Position numbers and translations under genes: made by a program
The notes under the pieces: generated by a model
What the model saw: the letters and a program-made list of their open reading frames with translations, nothing else
What the model was told of the DNA's origin: nothing
The model's database searches: none
Shown: piece by piece, positions 26,698 through 35,146 of the stretch
Numbering within the stretch: position 1 is the first letter of the stretch
How the letters are laid out: the number at the start of each line of letters is the position of its first letter
Assembly: GCF_023715505.1 (NCBI RefSeq)
Contig: NZ_JAMBOH010000004.1
Coordinates: 124,001-188,000, forward strand
Direction of reading: 5' to 3'
From: Neobacillus cucumis
Lineage (GTDB): Bacteria; Bacillota; Bacilli; Bacillales_B; DSM-18226
DNA: 64,000 bases

Positions 26698-27568
26698 ACG
26701 CATTTACGATAGTTCCCCCATTTACGTGGATCATCTGCCCACTAACATAGGAGGCGTCATCTGAGGCAAGGTATACGTAACTTGGGGCGAGCTCATGCGG
26801 TTGTCCCGCTCTGCCCAGCGGCGTATTTCCTCCAAAGGCTGCAACCTGATCCTCAGGAAAAGTAGAAGGGATCAGGGGCGTCCAAATCGGACCGGGAGCG
26901 ACACCGTTCACACGAATTCCCTGTTTTGCCAGGGACATCGCCAATGAGCGTGTAAAGGAGACAATCGCCCCTTTAGTGGCGGAATAGTCTAATAATTGTT
27001 CATTTCCATGATAAGCTGTGATGGAAGCCGTATTAATGATGGATGCTCCTTTTTTTAAATGAGGCAAAGCCATTTTTGTCATATAAAAGAAGGAAAAGAT
27101 ATTAGTCCGGAAAGTTCTTTCCAACTGTGTTGAGGTAATATCTAATAAGCTTTTTTGTGGGTGCTGCTCGGCTGCATTGTTGACGAGAATATCAAGCTTC
27201 TGAAACTCGTTAATCGTCTTGTCTACAATATCCTTACAGGTATCTTCGGATCCAATATCACCTGAGAAAAGGAGACATCGGCGGCCTTCTGCTTCAACAA
27301 GCTGCTTAGTTTCCTCAGCATCTTGATGTTCATCTAAGTAAACAATCGCGACATCAGCCCCTTCTTTTGCAAAATAAATCGCAACAGATTTTCCAATGCC
27401 GCTGTCACCTCCCGTAATAATCGCAGTTTTACCCGCTAATTTCCCACCCGGTTTATAATTAGGATCAACTGAAACTGGGCGTGGATTCATTTCACTTTCT
27501 ACCCCAGGCTGGTGACTCTGATGCTGTGGTGGAAAGGTTTGTTTTTGTTGGTTTTGATTATTACTCAT
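26696..27568 (-). CDS. SDR family oxidoreductase (YhxC/YhxD-like)
   Basis: A 290-residue short-chain dehydrogenase with an N-terminal extension of about 45 residues rich in Q, N and P. The NAD(P) motif is TGGDSGIGKSVA, the catalytic serine follows IINTASITAYHG, and the YSATKGA motif holds Tyr and Lys. The PGPIWTPLIPSTFPEDQV loop is typical of the general-stress SDR subgroup (YhxC, YhxD, YhdF). The substrate is unknown. The ATG follows GGGAGG. The stop codon directly abuts repeat copy B, and no other terminator is visible downstream. Confidence 0.88.
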   Translation of the reverse strand: MSNNQNQQKQTFPPQHQSHQPGVESEMNPRPVSVDPNYKPGGKLAGKTAIITGGDSGIGKSVAIYFAKEGADVAIVYLDEHQDAEETKQLVEAEGRRCLLFSGDIGSEDTCKDIVDKTINEFQKLDILVNNAAEQHPQKSLLDITSTQLERTFRTNIFSFFYMTKMALPHLKKGASIINTASITAYHGNEQLLDYSATKGAIVSFTRSLAMSLAKQGIRVNGVAPGPIWTPLIPSTFPEDQVAAFGGNTPLGRAGQPHELAPSYVYLASDDASYVSGQMIHVNGGTIVNA

Positions 27569-27634
27569 TCTCGTAACCTCCCAATGTTTATTCACTGTTA
27601 GTGTGAGAAAAAAGGGCCCAATTCATGAACAAAA

Positions 27635-27669
27635 TAAAAAAGGCAAAGGAAGATTTTCCTTACGCCTTT
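27635..27669 (-). terminator. Terminator after yitK
   Basis: On the minus strand AAGGCGTAAGGAA pairs with TTCCTTTGCCTT (one mismatch) and is followed by a T run. Confidence 0.7.
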
Positions 27670-27706
27670 AATATTACCCGCCACTACGAGTAGTAAAACG
27701 ATTTTA

Positions 27707-28198
27707 TTATCGATAATTTATAAATTGAACATCAATACTAAGGTCAGCTTCACGGACTAAAGAAATAATTTTTTGCAGGTCGTCTCGGCTTTTCCCGCTT
27801 ATACGCACTTGATCGTCTTGTACCTGGCTCTTTACTTTAACACCACTATTTTTAATAATGGTATTAATTTTTTTAGCGTTTTCCTTATCGATTCCCTGGA
27901 CAAGATTCGCCCGTTGGCGGACAGTACCGCCTGATGCCTTTTCGATTTTACCATAATCTAAGTTTTTAACTGGCACGCCACGCTTAATTAATTTACTAAA
28001 TAAGACATCCTTTAATTGGTCCATTTTATATTCGTCATCTGAAACAAGAACAAGTTCTTCTTTATCAAGTGATACTTCACTTTTACTGCCTTTAAAGTCA
28101 TAACGGGTCGCAATTTCTTTCATGGTTTGAGTGATTGCATTGGTGACTTCAGAAAAGTCTACTTTGGATACAATATCAAATGAGCTGTCTTTAGACAT
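27707..28198 (-). CDS. yitK: YajQ family nucleotide-binding protein (YitK)
   Basis: A 163-residue UPF0234/YajQ protein starting [18 protein letters not shown] and containing [13 protein letters not shown] and [22 protein letters not shown] (quoted by key parts). The family has two ferredoxin-like domains; some members bind cyclic di-GMP, others RNA, so the role here is unclear. The ATG at 28198 follows GGAGGT. It is divergent from cvfB across the repeat array, as yitK and yitL are neighbours in B. subtilis. Confidence 0.92.
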   Translation of the reverse strand: MSKDSSFDIVSKVDFSEVTNAITQTMKEIATRYDFKGSKSEVSLDKEELVLVSDDEYKMDQLKDVLFSKLIKRGVPVKNLDYGKIEKASGGTVRQRANLVQGIDKENAKKINTIIKNSGVKVKSQVQDDQVRISGKSRDDLQKIISLVREADLSIDVQFINYR

Positions 28199-28286
28199 TA
28201 GCCATACCTCCAATTAATTGATACATTCCCTGCTAAAGTTTCCCTTTACGGGTACATTATAGTAAAATATAGCAGTTCAAACAAGC

Positions 28287-28610
28287 AAGAAAAGCGGAAG
28301 CGCCTTGAACAGGGGCGACAGGCATAAGACGAGCCGGCGAGAAGGTTGTTCTTTAACCTTCTTGATGGATTGGCTTATGACCCCGAGCCCCTAGGCGCTG
28401 CAGCTGGACAAGAAAAGCGGAAGCGCCTTGAACAGGGGCGACAGGCATAAGACGAGCCGGCGAGAAGGTTGTTCTTTAACCTTCTTGATGGATTGGCTTA
28501 TGACCCCGAGCCCCTAGGCGCTGCAGCTAGACAAGAAAAGCGGAAGCGCCTTGAACAGGGGCTTATGACTCTGAACCTAGGAGCTGGAGCTGGACAAGAA
28601 AAGCAGAAGA
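28287..28610. repeat. Tandem array of the mosaic intergenic repeat (copy C, 123-bp period)
   Basis: Two full units of 123 bases (28287-28409 and 28410-28532) differ at a single base (CTGGAC versus CTAGAC). A third unit (28533-28595) is shortened internally to 63 bases, and a degenerate fourth start (AAGAAAAGCAGAAG) follows, reaching the ribosome site of cvfB. Each unit begins AAGAAAAGCGGAAGCGCCTTG and ends GGCGCTGCAGCT. Confidence 0.92.
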
Positions 28611-28628
28611 AAAAAGGAGTTAGAATAG

Positions 28629-29492
28629 ATGTCTTTAACTGAACTTATCGGTCAAACTGCCACATTAAACGTAGCCCGAATTACGGACTTTGGTTATTTC
28701 TTATCAGATGGTAATGAGGATGTTTTATTGCATAAAAATCAAGCACAGCAAGAATTGGCGGAAGGGGATGAGGTAGAGGTCTTTTTATTTACCGATTCTC
28801 AAGGAAGAATTTCTGCTTCCATGACAATACCGGAGCTTTCTGTTGGTACTTATGACTGGGTCAAAGTGACAGATACAAATCCAAAAATTGGTGTATTTTT
28901 AAACATCGGTCTCCCAAAGGATATTTTGTTAGGTGCAGACGACCTCCCTGCTCACCAGTCAGTATGGCCGAAGGTAGGGGATATGGTTTATATTACTTTG
29001 AGGGTAAATCGGAGTAACTTGCTTTATGCACGGTTGGCGAGTGACCAGGTAATCCAATCCATCTCGATTGAAGCAACGAGAAAGGATTTTAACAAGAATG
29101 TACAAGGGCATATTTATCGTACCGCCAAGGTCGGCAGCTGGGTTTACACAATTGAGGGATTTAAAGGATTTATCCATGAATCGCAACGCATGGTCGAGCC
29201 TCGCTTAGGTCAAAAGGTTGAGGGGCGGATTATTGACGTTAAGGAAGACGGAACGATTAATGTATCGTTATTGGGGAGAAAAGAAGAATCCCAAGATTTA
29301 GATGCAGAAAAGATTTACGAATATTTGATGAGCCGTAATGGTGCGATGCCATATAACGATAAAAGTGCTCCAGAAGATATCCAAGAACGTTTTAGCTTAA
29401 GTAAAGGGGCATTTAAGCGGGCATTAGGAAAGTTATTGAAAGAAGGAAAGGTCTATCAGGAAGGAAGTTGGACCTACGCAAAAAAAGATTAA
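28629..29492 (+). CDS. cvfB: CvfB family S1-like RNA-binding protein (YitL)
   Basis: A 287-residue protein of CvfB length. It has three S1-like beta-barrel modules (about 1-65, 70-135 and 140-215; ends such as QKVEGRIIDVKEDGTINVSL) and a C-terminal winged helix (about 225-287: SLSKGAFKRALGKLLKEGKV). In staphylococci CvfB affects virulence-factor expression and binds RNA. The ATG follows AAAAGGAG. Its upstream region is entirely made of the tandem repeat, so its promoter must lie in or across that array. Confidence 0.93.
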   Translation: MSLTELIGQTATLNVARITDFGYFLSDGNEDVLLHKNQAQQELAEGDEVEVFLFTDSQGRISASMTIPELSVGTYDWVKVTDTNPKIGVFLNIGLPKDILLGADDLPAHQSVWPKVGDMVYITLRVNRSNLLYARLASDQVIQSISIEATRKDFNKNVQGHIYRTAKVGSWVYTIEGFKGFIHESQRMVEPRLGQKVEGRIIDVKEDGTINVSLLGRKEESQDLDAEKIYEYLMSRNGAMPYNDKSAPEDIQERFSLSKGAFKRALGKLLKEGKVYQEGSWTYAKKD

Positions 29493-29564
29493 GGTTTGCT
29501 TACATACTCTTTTTCTAAATGACAGACAATAAGTCTTGCAAGAAATTTAGAAAGGAGTAAGGAT

Positions 29565-29696
29565 ATGCCGCACACTTCTGATAACGATAAAAAAGCACAG
29601 GACAATAACGCCTTACGACATGAAAAAAATATGATGCGAGAAAAAAACCGTCAAGCAGGAAAAAATCAATATTCTAAGAAAACAGATCACAAATAA
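29565..29696 (+). CDS. Small conserved Bacillaceae protein (DUF3941-like)
   Basis: A 43-residue, highly charged protein, too short for routine ORF calls. It begins MPHTSDNDKKAQDNNALRHE and ends KNQYSKKTDHK. The ATG has an excellent site (AAAGGAGTAAGG). Its pattern resembles the small DUF3941 proteins seen in Bacillaceae; I state that from memory of the family. Function unknown. Its stop codon overlaps the first bases of repeat copy D. Confidence 0.75.
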   Translation: MPHTSDNDKKAQDNNALRHEKNMMREKNRQAGKNQYSKKTDHK

Positions 29697-29960
29697 GAAA
29701 AGCGGAAGCGCCTTGAACAGGGGCGATAGGCTACAGCCGAGCCGGCGAGAAGGTCTGCTCTTAGCATTCTTGACGGATTGACCTAAATGTGGAGGCGACT
29801 GTTCTGGGACGTGGACATAAGACGTACACTGCAAGAAGGCGCTTTTTGCCTTCTTCAGGGGGCGGATTATGGTTTGAGTCCCAAGTAGCCGCAACTGGAT
29901 AGGCTTAGACCTAAGAGCCCCTAGGCGCCTGCAGCTAGACAATTCTCAAAGTCAATTTTT
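29695..29960. repeat. Mosaic intergenic repeat, long form (copy D)
   Basis: About 266 bases beginning AAGAAAAGCGGAAGCGCCTTG and ending CTAGACAATTCTCAAAGTCAA. It shares the central block with copy A in opposite orientation, including the hairpin AAGAAGGCGCTTTTTGCCTTCTT. It fills the gap between the small gene and the yitS terminator. Confidence 0.9.
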
Positions 29961-29979
29961 ATACTTGTTATCAAATAAA

Positions 29980-30008
29980 GAAAGAGCGGGGGACCCCCGC
30001 TCTTTTTT
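29980..30008 (-). terminator. Terminator after yitS
   Basis: AAAGAGCGGGGG pairs directly with CCCCCGCTCTTT; T and A runs on both sides make it usable on either strand. Confidence 0.88.
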
Positions 30009-30019
30009 CAAATTCATAT

Positions 30020-30868
30020 TTAATTTAAAAAGAAAGTAGAAATTGTTCCCGGGCCAGTATGGGATCCAATTGCTGAGCCGATGGAAGAGATATATACTTC
30101 CTTTGGGTGGAACTCATTAATAATCATCTCTTTCAATTCTAGGGCAGTTGCTTCCGTATCTGCATGACTAATACCGATGATTTGTTCATTCAAACTCGAG
30201 CCCCGCTCCTTCATAATTTCAATAATCCGGCGGTAGACTTTCTTTTGCCCTCTTATTTTTTCAATCGGAACCAGTTTTCCATCCTCCATATTTAAAATCG
30301 GCTTAATATTTAGCAATCCGCCTAAGAATGCAGAAGCCTTAGAAACCCTGCCGCCTTTTGCCAAATAATCTAAATCCTCAACCGTAAAAATATGCTCCAT
30401 ATGTTCACTTCTAAATCTAACATCCGCTATAATTTCCTCTTTGGTTGCATTATGAAGAGCAAGTTTAGCAGCCTCTATGACAATAAGACCCACTCCAAGC
30501 GAGGCACACTTTGTATCAACAATGGTTAAATGAAAGTTTGGATATTTTTCCTTAACTTGGTCAAGAATCATAACAGCAGTAGAATATGTTCCGGATAACT
30601 CAGAGGAAAAAGCGATATAAATTCCCTCTTCATTTTTTTCAGCCATCTCCGTAAAAACTTCCTCAAATAAAAGGGGAGAAACCTGAGAGGTCTTAGGGAC
30701 AACTCCACTTCTAATCGCATGATAAACAGTTTTAGGATCAATTGTTTTTACATCTTCATAGTCTTGGTTATTAATTTGCACCTTCAGGGGGAATAATATA
30801 ACATTATTTTCCTTATAAAAACTTAATGGCAAATCACATGCACTGTCAGCAAGTATTTTTACTGTCAT
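30020..30868 (-). CDS. yitS: DegV family fatty-acid-binding protein (YitS)
   Basis: A 282-residue DegV protein. It opens VKILADSACDLPLSFYKENN (the fatty-acid carboxylate-binding SxxDL pattern) and has TSQVSPLLFEEVF, IAFSSELSGTYSTA, DYLAKGGRVSKASAFLG and the late SIGSAIGSHTGPGT. DegV/FakB proteins present exogenous or recycled fatty acids to the FakA kinase. It is divergent from yitT, in the yitS-yitT order of B. subtilis. Confidence 0.93.
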   Translation of the reverse strand: MTVKILADSACDLPLSFYKENNVILFPLKVQINNQDYEDVKTIDPKTVYHAIRSGVVPKTSQVSPLLFEEVFTEMAEKNEEGIYIAFSSELSGTYSTAVMILDQVKEKYPNFHLTIVDTKCASLGVGLIVIEAAKLALHNATKEEIIADVRFRSEHMEHIFTVEDLDYLAKGGRVSKASAFLGGLLNIKPILNMEDGKLVPIEKIRGQKKVYRRIIEIMKERGSSLNEQIIGISHADTEATALELKEMIINEFHPKEVYISSIGSAIGSHTGPGTISTFFLN

Positions 30869-30987
30869 AAGCTCACCTGCTTTCCAATCATATATTTAAT
30901 TACAGTTTATCGGTTTCATCTTTAAATTACAATTTCTAAATGAAGAAGTATTTAGTTCATAAATTCAGTGAATGAGGGGGAGTTCCA

Positions 30988-31830
30988 TTGCTTTGGCTCC
31001 AAACTAAAAAAATCGTGATTGTTATTGCTGGTGCATTCATAAATGCCCTAGCCATGAATCTATTTCTTATACCGGCGAATGTTTATTCCAGCGGTTTTAC
31101 TGGTGTTGCTCAATTACTCTCAAAAGTACTAAGCGATTATACACCAATTAATGTTTCGATGGGTTTTTTATTGCTTCTATTAAATATTCCGGTTGCCATT
31201 CTCGGTTGGAAAAAGGTCGGGAAATCATTTACCGTTTACAGTTTTATTAGTGTTTTACTTACTTCCTTATTTCTTTCTCTGATTCCCATCAAGCAAGTTT
31301 CACATGATATTTTACTCAATGCTGTTTTTGGAGGAGTGATTCTGGCAATCGGGGTAGGTATCACATTAAAATGGGGTGCCTCAACAGGTGGAGTCGACAT
31401 TATAGCAATGGTTCTTTCGCGGATGAAGGACAAACCTGTTGGTCCCTATATGTTTGTCCTAAACGGGATAATCATTATTACGGCCGGTTTCCTTTATGGC
31501 TGGGAAAAAGCACTCTATACTTTAGTTACCTTATATACTTCTACTAGGGTAATTGATGCCATTCATACCAGACACGCCAAGTTAACGGCTATGATTGTTA
31601 CAAAAAAGGCCGATGAAATGAAAAAGGCCATTCATGCTTCTCTTGTAAGGGGTATTACGATGATCCCGGCTAAAGGTGCCTTTTCAAATGAAACAAGAGA
31701 AATGCTGATGATTGTCATAACTCGATATGAACTGTTTGATTTAGAACGGATCATTCAGGAGGTCGATCCTAATGCCTTTACGAACATTGTTCAAACGACA
31801 GGGGTTTATGGGTTTTTTCGAAGAGAATAA
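30988..31830 (+). CDS. yitT: YitT family membrane protein (DUF161/DUF2179)
   Basis: A 280-residue protein with about five membrane segments followed by a soluble C-terminal DUF2179 domain (about 200-280; ends FTNIVQTTGVYGFFRRE). It begins at TTG 30988 behind GAGGGGGAG. The membrane part has the repeated small-residue pattern VYSSGFTGVAQLLS and WGASTGGVDIIA. The family is widespread in Firmicutes and functionally unassigned. Length equals the B. subtilis YitT length. Confidence 0.9.
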   Translation: MLWLQTKKIVIVIAGAFINALAMNLFLIPANVYSSGFTGVAQLLSKVLSDYTPINVSMGFLLLLLNIPVAILGWKKVGKSFTVYSFISVLLTSLFLSLIPIKQVSHDILLNAVFGGVILAIGVGITLKWGASTGGVDIIAMVLSRMKDKPVGPYMFVLNGIIIITAGFLYGWEKALYTLVTLYTSTRVIDAIHTRHAKLTAMIVTKKADEMKKAIHASLVRGITMIPAKGAFSNETREMLMIVITRYELFDLERIIQEVDPNAFTNIVQTTGVYGFFRRE

Positions 31831-31843
31831 TGGAAAAAAGAGC

Positions 31844-31890
31844 AAGCGCCCATTTTAGCGACTAGTGTCGGTACTAAAACGGGCGCTTTT
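31844..31890. terminator. Bidirectional terminator between yitT and the small genes
   Basis: AAGCGCCCATTTTAG pairs with CTAAAACGGGCGCTT across a 15-base loop between converging genes. Confidence 0.8.
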
Positions 31891-31894
31891 GCTA

Positions 31895-32080
31895 CTATCT
31901 AATCTGATCTAGCTCTTGTTGCATTTGTTGGAGCTGGGCTTGTTCTGCTACAGTCGAATTGGCATAAGCAGAACTAAGTGCATTCTTTGCTTTCGCGACC
32001 GCAGAATCAAGGTCAGCAGGGTTGGCAGATTTCGCCATCTCCACAAATCTTCTGGCTTCCTGGAACAATTGGTTTCCCAT
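31895..32080 (-). CDS. DUF3813-like small protein
   Basis: A 61-residue, mostly helical protein starting MGNQLFQEARRFVEMAKSAN and ending QLQQMQQELDQIR. It resembles the DUF3813 family of Bacillaceae. The ATG at 32080 follows GGAGGAA, and this site overlaps the end of the preceding small gene, so the two are co-translated. Function unknown. Confidence 0.78.
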   Translation of the reverse strand: MGNQLFQEARRFVEMAKSANPADLDSAVAKAKNALSSAYANSTVAEQAQLQQMQQELDQIR

Positions 32081-32081
32081 G

Positions 32082-32234
32082 TTATATTCCTCCAAGCGAG
32101 GATTCATGCACATTCGCCATTTTCTGAGCTTCCGCTTCAGCATAGGTCATGTGATAAGGAATACGTGCAGCATGCTGGCTGACAGTATCCACTCCTTGTT
32201 GGACAAAGCGTTTTGATTTGTTTCGTTTACCCAT
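32082..32234 (-). CDS. Small basic protein of unknown function
   Basis: A 50-residue protein starting MGKRNKSKRFVQQGVDTVSQ with an excellent site (GGAGGGA) and ending ANVHESSLGGI. It precedes the DUF3813-like gene by one base. It has a basic N-terminus and no membrane helix. I do not recognise the family; the tight coupling and ribosome site argue that it is translated. Confidence 0.65.
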   Translation of the reverse strand: MGKRNKSKRFVQQGVDTVSQHAARIPYHMTYAEAEAQKMANVHESSLGGI

Positions 32235-32362
32235 TCGAATCCCTCCAATATGCTCAAAGCTAAGATTGAAACAGCTTTGCTGCCTCAAAACTAGTATGCA
32301 CATCTATTCCCCGGTTCATTTAGGTAAACAATGGCGAAAATCTGAATTTTAAGTTTGTCCTT

Positions 32363-33172
32363 TTATAAATTTAACAAATCTGCAATATATTCTCCAACAC
32401 CGTCTTCCTCATTGCTATGGGTGACATCCTTCGCGATATTTTTTACTTGGTCAATCGCATTTCCCATCGCAATTCCGTGACCCGCAAACTCAAGCATCTC
32501 TAAATCATTGTCCTCGTCACCAAATGCCACAACTCTTTCAGCAGGAATTCCAAAATAGTCAGCTGCTTTTTTCAAACCAACAGCCTTATTCAAACCACTT
32601 CTAATAATTTCAATTACATGCCATGGTGCTGCCCAACTGCGTTGTTCAATGACTTCGGCATGAACAGCAGATAAGTGATCGCGAATTTTCTGCAGCTGAT
32701 CTTCTTCTGTATGAATAAGCAAACTTGTTGGTGAATCAGTTAAATAGTTCGCTAAATCTCCTGTAGTAATCCTAGGGTTCCCGTAGTTAAAAATTTCCAA
32801 AAGTTTCTCATCATGATAATGGAAATAAACATCATCCATTACCTCAGCAATAATATTGTGAAATTGAAAGCTTCTACATGCCTCTACAATGTCTTTTGCT
32901 ACCTTAACATCGAGCGGCTCATGGTAGAAACCCCAATTCTTGTCAAGCGGATGATGGGTAAATGCTCCATTAAAATTAACGATTGGGGTATCCAATTTTA
33001 ATTCGTGGTAATACATTTCACTAGAACGGTATGGCCTACCTGTTGCAATCATTACGATATGACCTTCTGCTTTTGCTTTTTCAATTACTTCCTTATTTCT
33101 AAAGGAAATGGTTTTATCATCTTTTAACAATGTCCCATCTAAGTCTAATGCAATTAAATGTTTCTCCGCCAC
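32363..33172 (-). CDS. yitU: Cof-type HAD superfamily hydrolase (YitU)
   Basis: A 269-residue haloacid dehalogenase phosphatase of the Cof group. Motif I is LDLDGTLLKDD, motif II lies in MIATGRPYR, the lysine of motif III is in SGLNKAVGLK, and motif IV is FGDEDNDLEML. Such enzymes hydrolyse sugar phosphates or flavin nucleotides; the B. subtilis orthologue has been linked to flavin mononucleotide dephosphorylation. It starts with GTG 33172 behind GAAGGTG. Confidence 0.92.
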   Translation of the reverse strand: MAEKHLIALDLDGTLLKDDKTISFRNKEVIEKAKAEGHIVMIATGRPYRSSEMYYHELKLDTPIVNFNGAFTHHPLDKNWGFYHEPLDVKVAKDIVEACRSFQFHNIIAEVMDDVYFHYHDEKLLEIFNYGNPRITTGDLANYLTDSPTSLLIHTEEDQLQKIRDHLSAVHAEVIEQRSWAAPWHVIEIIRSGLNKAVGLKKAADYFGIPAERVVAFGDEDNDLEMLEFAGHGIAMGNAIDQVKNIAKDVTHSNEEDGVGEYIADLLNL

Positions 33173-33478
33173 GTGGACACCTTCTTTTTTTAAAATTTAA
33201 TCAATAATGCGTTGGTTTAGAAAAAATTTTTTCAACATGATAAACTACTTATGTGTTTTATTTGAAAAATGAGGATAAATATTCCTATAATTACTATGTT
33301 AACAATTTAATAGCCAAACTGTAAAAAAATTCACACCAACTTGTTGTTAAAAAAGATATACTTGTTTTACTTAATTGCTTTAGGTTAAAGTTTACCATAA
33401 GTGAATAGGTGAGCCAAAAGCAGTGCAAGGTAGTTTTAAGAGTTATCTAAAAAAGGTGAAATTAAGGAGTGTTTCAAT
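33173..33478. other. AT-rich gap between divergent yitU and yitW
   Basis: About 306 bases, strongly AT-rich, holding the promoters of both divergent genes. I see no open frame with a ribosome site, no repeat element and no strong hairpin; no promoter is clear enough to assign. Confidence 0.6.
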
Positions 33479-33787
33479 ATGAATGAAGAATTAAAAGATA
33501 ATATAATGGGTGCATTAGAGCTTGTTATCGACCCCGAGTTGGGAGTAGATATCGTGAATTTAGGATTAGTCTACGATGTTGATATGAACGAAGAAGGATT
33601 GGTTTCTGTAACCATGACTTTAACAGCAATGGGGTGTCCGCTGGCTGGTACCATTATTGACCAAGTAAAACGCGCTTTGGCAGATATTCCTGAAATTAAA
33701 GATACGGATGTTAATATTGTTTGGAATCCACCATGGAACAAAGATATGATGTCACGCTACGCAAAAATTGCCTTAGGAATCCGTTAA
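33479..33787 (+). CDS. yitW: YitW, MIP18/SufT-like metal-sulfur cluster assembly factor
   Basis: A 102-residue DUF59 protein. It has VIDPELGVDIVNLGLVYDVD near the N-terminus and TAMGCPLAGTIIDQVK holding the conserved cysteine, then VNIVWNPPWNKDMMS. The family helps mature iron-sulfur proteins. RBS AAGGAGTG. It precedes a group of iron-sulfur and radical SAM proteins, but it belongs to the conserved yit block and probably serves generally. Confidence 0.92.
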   Translation: MNEELKDNIMGALELVIDPELGVDIVNLGLVYDVDMNEEGLVSVTMTLTAMGCPLAGTIIDQVKRALADIPEIKDTDVNIVWNPPWNKDMMSRYAKIALGIR

Positions 33788-33807
33788 GAAAAAAATAATA
33801 ATTTTAG

Positions 33808-33840
33808 AAAGCAGCAGATACCCTCATCTGCTGCTTTTTT
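33808..33840 (+). terminator. Terminator after yitW
   Basis: GCAGCAGAT/ATCTGCTGC with a six-base loop and six T. Confidence 0.88.
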
Positions 33841-33872
33841 CGTCACAAAAGATACACATATCATTTCCCACA

Positions 33873-33915
33873 TGTGAGATAGTTCACTTTTTTTAAATAT
33901 AAACAACATTATAAT
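33873..33915 (+). promoter_or_regulatory. Fnr-activated promoter of the radical SAM gene
   Basis: TGTGA-GATAGT-TCACT (33873-33888) matches the Fnr consensus TGTGA-N6-TCACA in nine of ten positions. A perfect TATAAT lies at 33910-33915. With a start seven bases later the box is centred at -41.5, the class II activator position. No -35 box is needed or seen. Confidence 0.82.
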
Positions 33916-33969
33916 ACAGTTAATCGACGCTGTTTGAATTTAAAATAGCGGATTAAGGGGGAGTATTAA

Positions 33970-35097
33970 GTGTCATTTAATCGTGATTTTAATAAAGATC
34001 CGTTTATTGTAATCTGGGAACTAACACGTGCCTGTCAGCTAAAATGTCTGCACTGCCGTGCAGATGCCCAGTATACACGCGATCGACGTGAATTGTCCTT
34101 TGATGAAGGTAAAAACCTAATTGATCAAATATATGATATGAATAATCCCATCCTCGTTTTTACAGGTGGAGATCCTTTAATGAGACATGATATCTTTGAT
34201 ATTGCGAAATATGCAGTCGAAAAGGGAGTACGGGTATCGATGACTCCAAGTGCCACACCCAATGTAACAAAAGAAGCAATCCAAAAAGCAAAAGAAGTGG
34301 GTTTATCGCGCTGGGCCTTTAGTATTGATGGACCTAATGCAGAAATTCATGATCATTTTCGCGGAACGGCAGGTTCATTTGATTTAACAATGGAACGAAT
34401 TAAGTACCTTCATGATCTGGAAATTCCTATTCAGATTAATACTGTCATCTCAAGGTATAATGTTGCATACTTAGACGAAATGGCTAAAATGGTCGAGGCT
34501 TTGAATTGTGTACTATGGAGCGTCTTTTTCCTCGTACCAACTGGTAGAGGCCAAGTAACTGATATGATCTCACCTGTAGAGCATGAAAAGGTCTTAAGGT
34601 GGCTTTATGACTTAAGCAAACGTGTTTCTTTTGATATCAAAACAACCGAAGCAATGCACTACCGCCGGGTTGTCATACAGCAAAAAATGCGTGAAGCACA
34701 TACACAGGCGAATGAAATTGATTATTTATGTGCTCTGACTGAAAAAGGCCTAACAGGTTCAATTGATGGACTTGGACGTGCCCCGAAAGGTGTAAATGAC
34801 GGGAACGGCTTTGTGTTTATATCACATATTGGCGATGTCTATCCAAGTGGACTTTTACCAGTAAAAGCAGGGAATGTTAGGGAAACGCCGTTAGCAGAAA
34901 TCTATCGGGAATCTCCTATCTTCAAGGCTTTAAGAAATCCAGATGGATTTAAAGGAAAGTGCGGTGTGTGTGAGTTTCGTTATGTTTGCGGCGGATCTAG
35001 GTCAAGAGCCTATGCAATCACAGGAGATTACCTTGAGAGTGAACCATTCTGTGTTTATATTCCTAAAGCATTAAGAGAAAAAAAGGAACAAGAATAA
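33970..35097 (+). CDS. Radical SAM/SPASM protein, NirJ/AhbD-like
   Basis: A 375-residue radical SAM protein with the cluster motif C22-X3-C26-X2-C29 (RACQLKCLHC), the GGDPL motif (TGGDPLMRHD) and a C-terminal cysteine set including KCGVCEFRYVCGGSRSRAYA and a last PFCVY. This matches the SPASM subgroup related to heme-d1 protein NirJ and heme enzyme AhbD. The product made here is unknown. It starts at GTG 33970 behind GGGGGAG. The Fnr-type promoter and the neighbouring fnr gene point to anaerobic expression. Confidence 0.88.
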   Translation: MSFNRDFNKDPFIVIWELTRACQLKCLHCRADAQYTRDRRELSFDEGKNLIDQIYDMNNPILVFTGGDPLMRHDIFDIAKYAVEKGVRVSMTPSATPNVTKEAIQKAKEVGLSRWAFSIDGPNAEIHDHFRGTAGSFDLTMERIKYLHDLEIPIQINTVISRYNVAYLDEMAKMVEALNCVLWSVFFLVPTGRGQVTDMISPVEHEKVLRWLYDLSKRVSFDIKTTEAMHYRRVVIQQKMREAHTQANEIDYLCALTEKGLTGSIDGLGRAPKGVNDGNGFVFISHIGDVYPSGLLPVKAGNVRETPLAEIYRESPIFKALRNPDGFKGKCGVCEFRYVCGGSRSRAYAITGDYLESEPFCVYIPKALREKKEQE

Positions 35098-35146
35098 ACT
35101 ATATAACAAGAGGCTGCCTCTTAACAGAGTCAGCCTTGAAATTAAT

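Noticed and set aside
28287..28610. CRISPR array
   Set aside because: The tandem units are directly adjacent with no variable spacers, and no cas gene is near.
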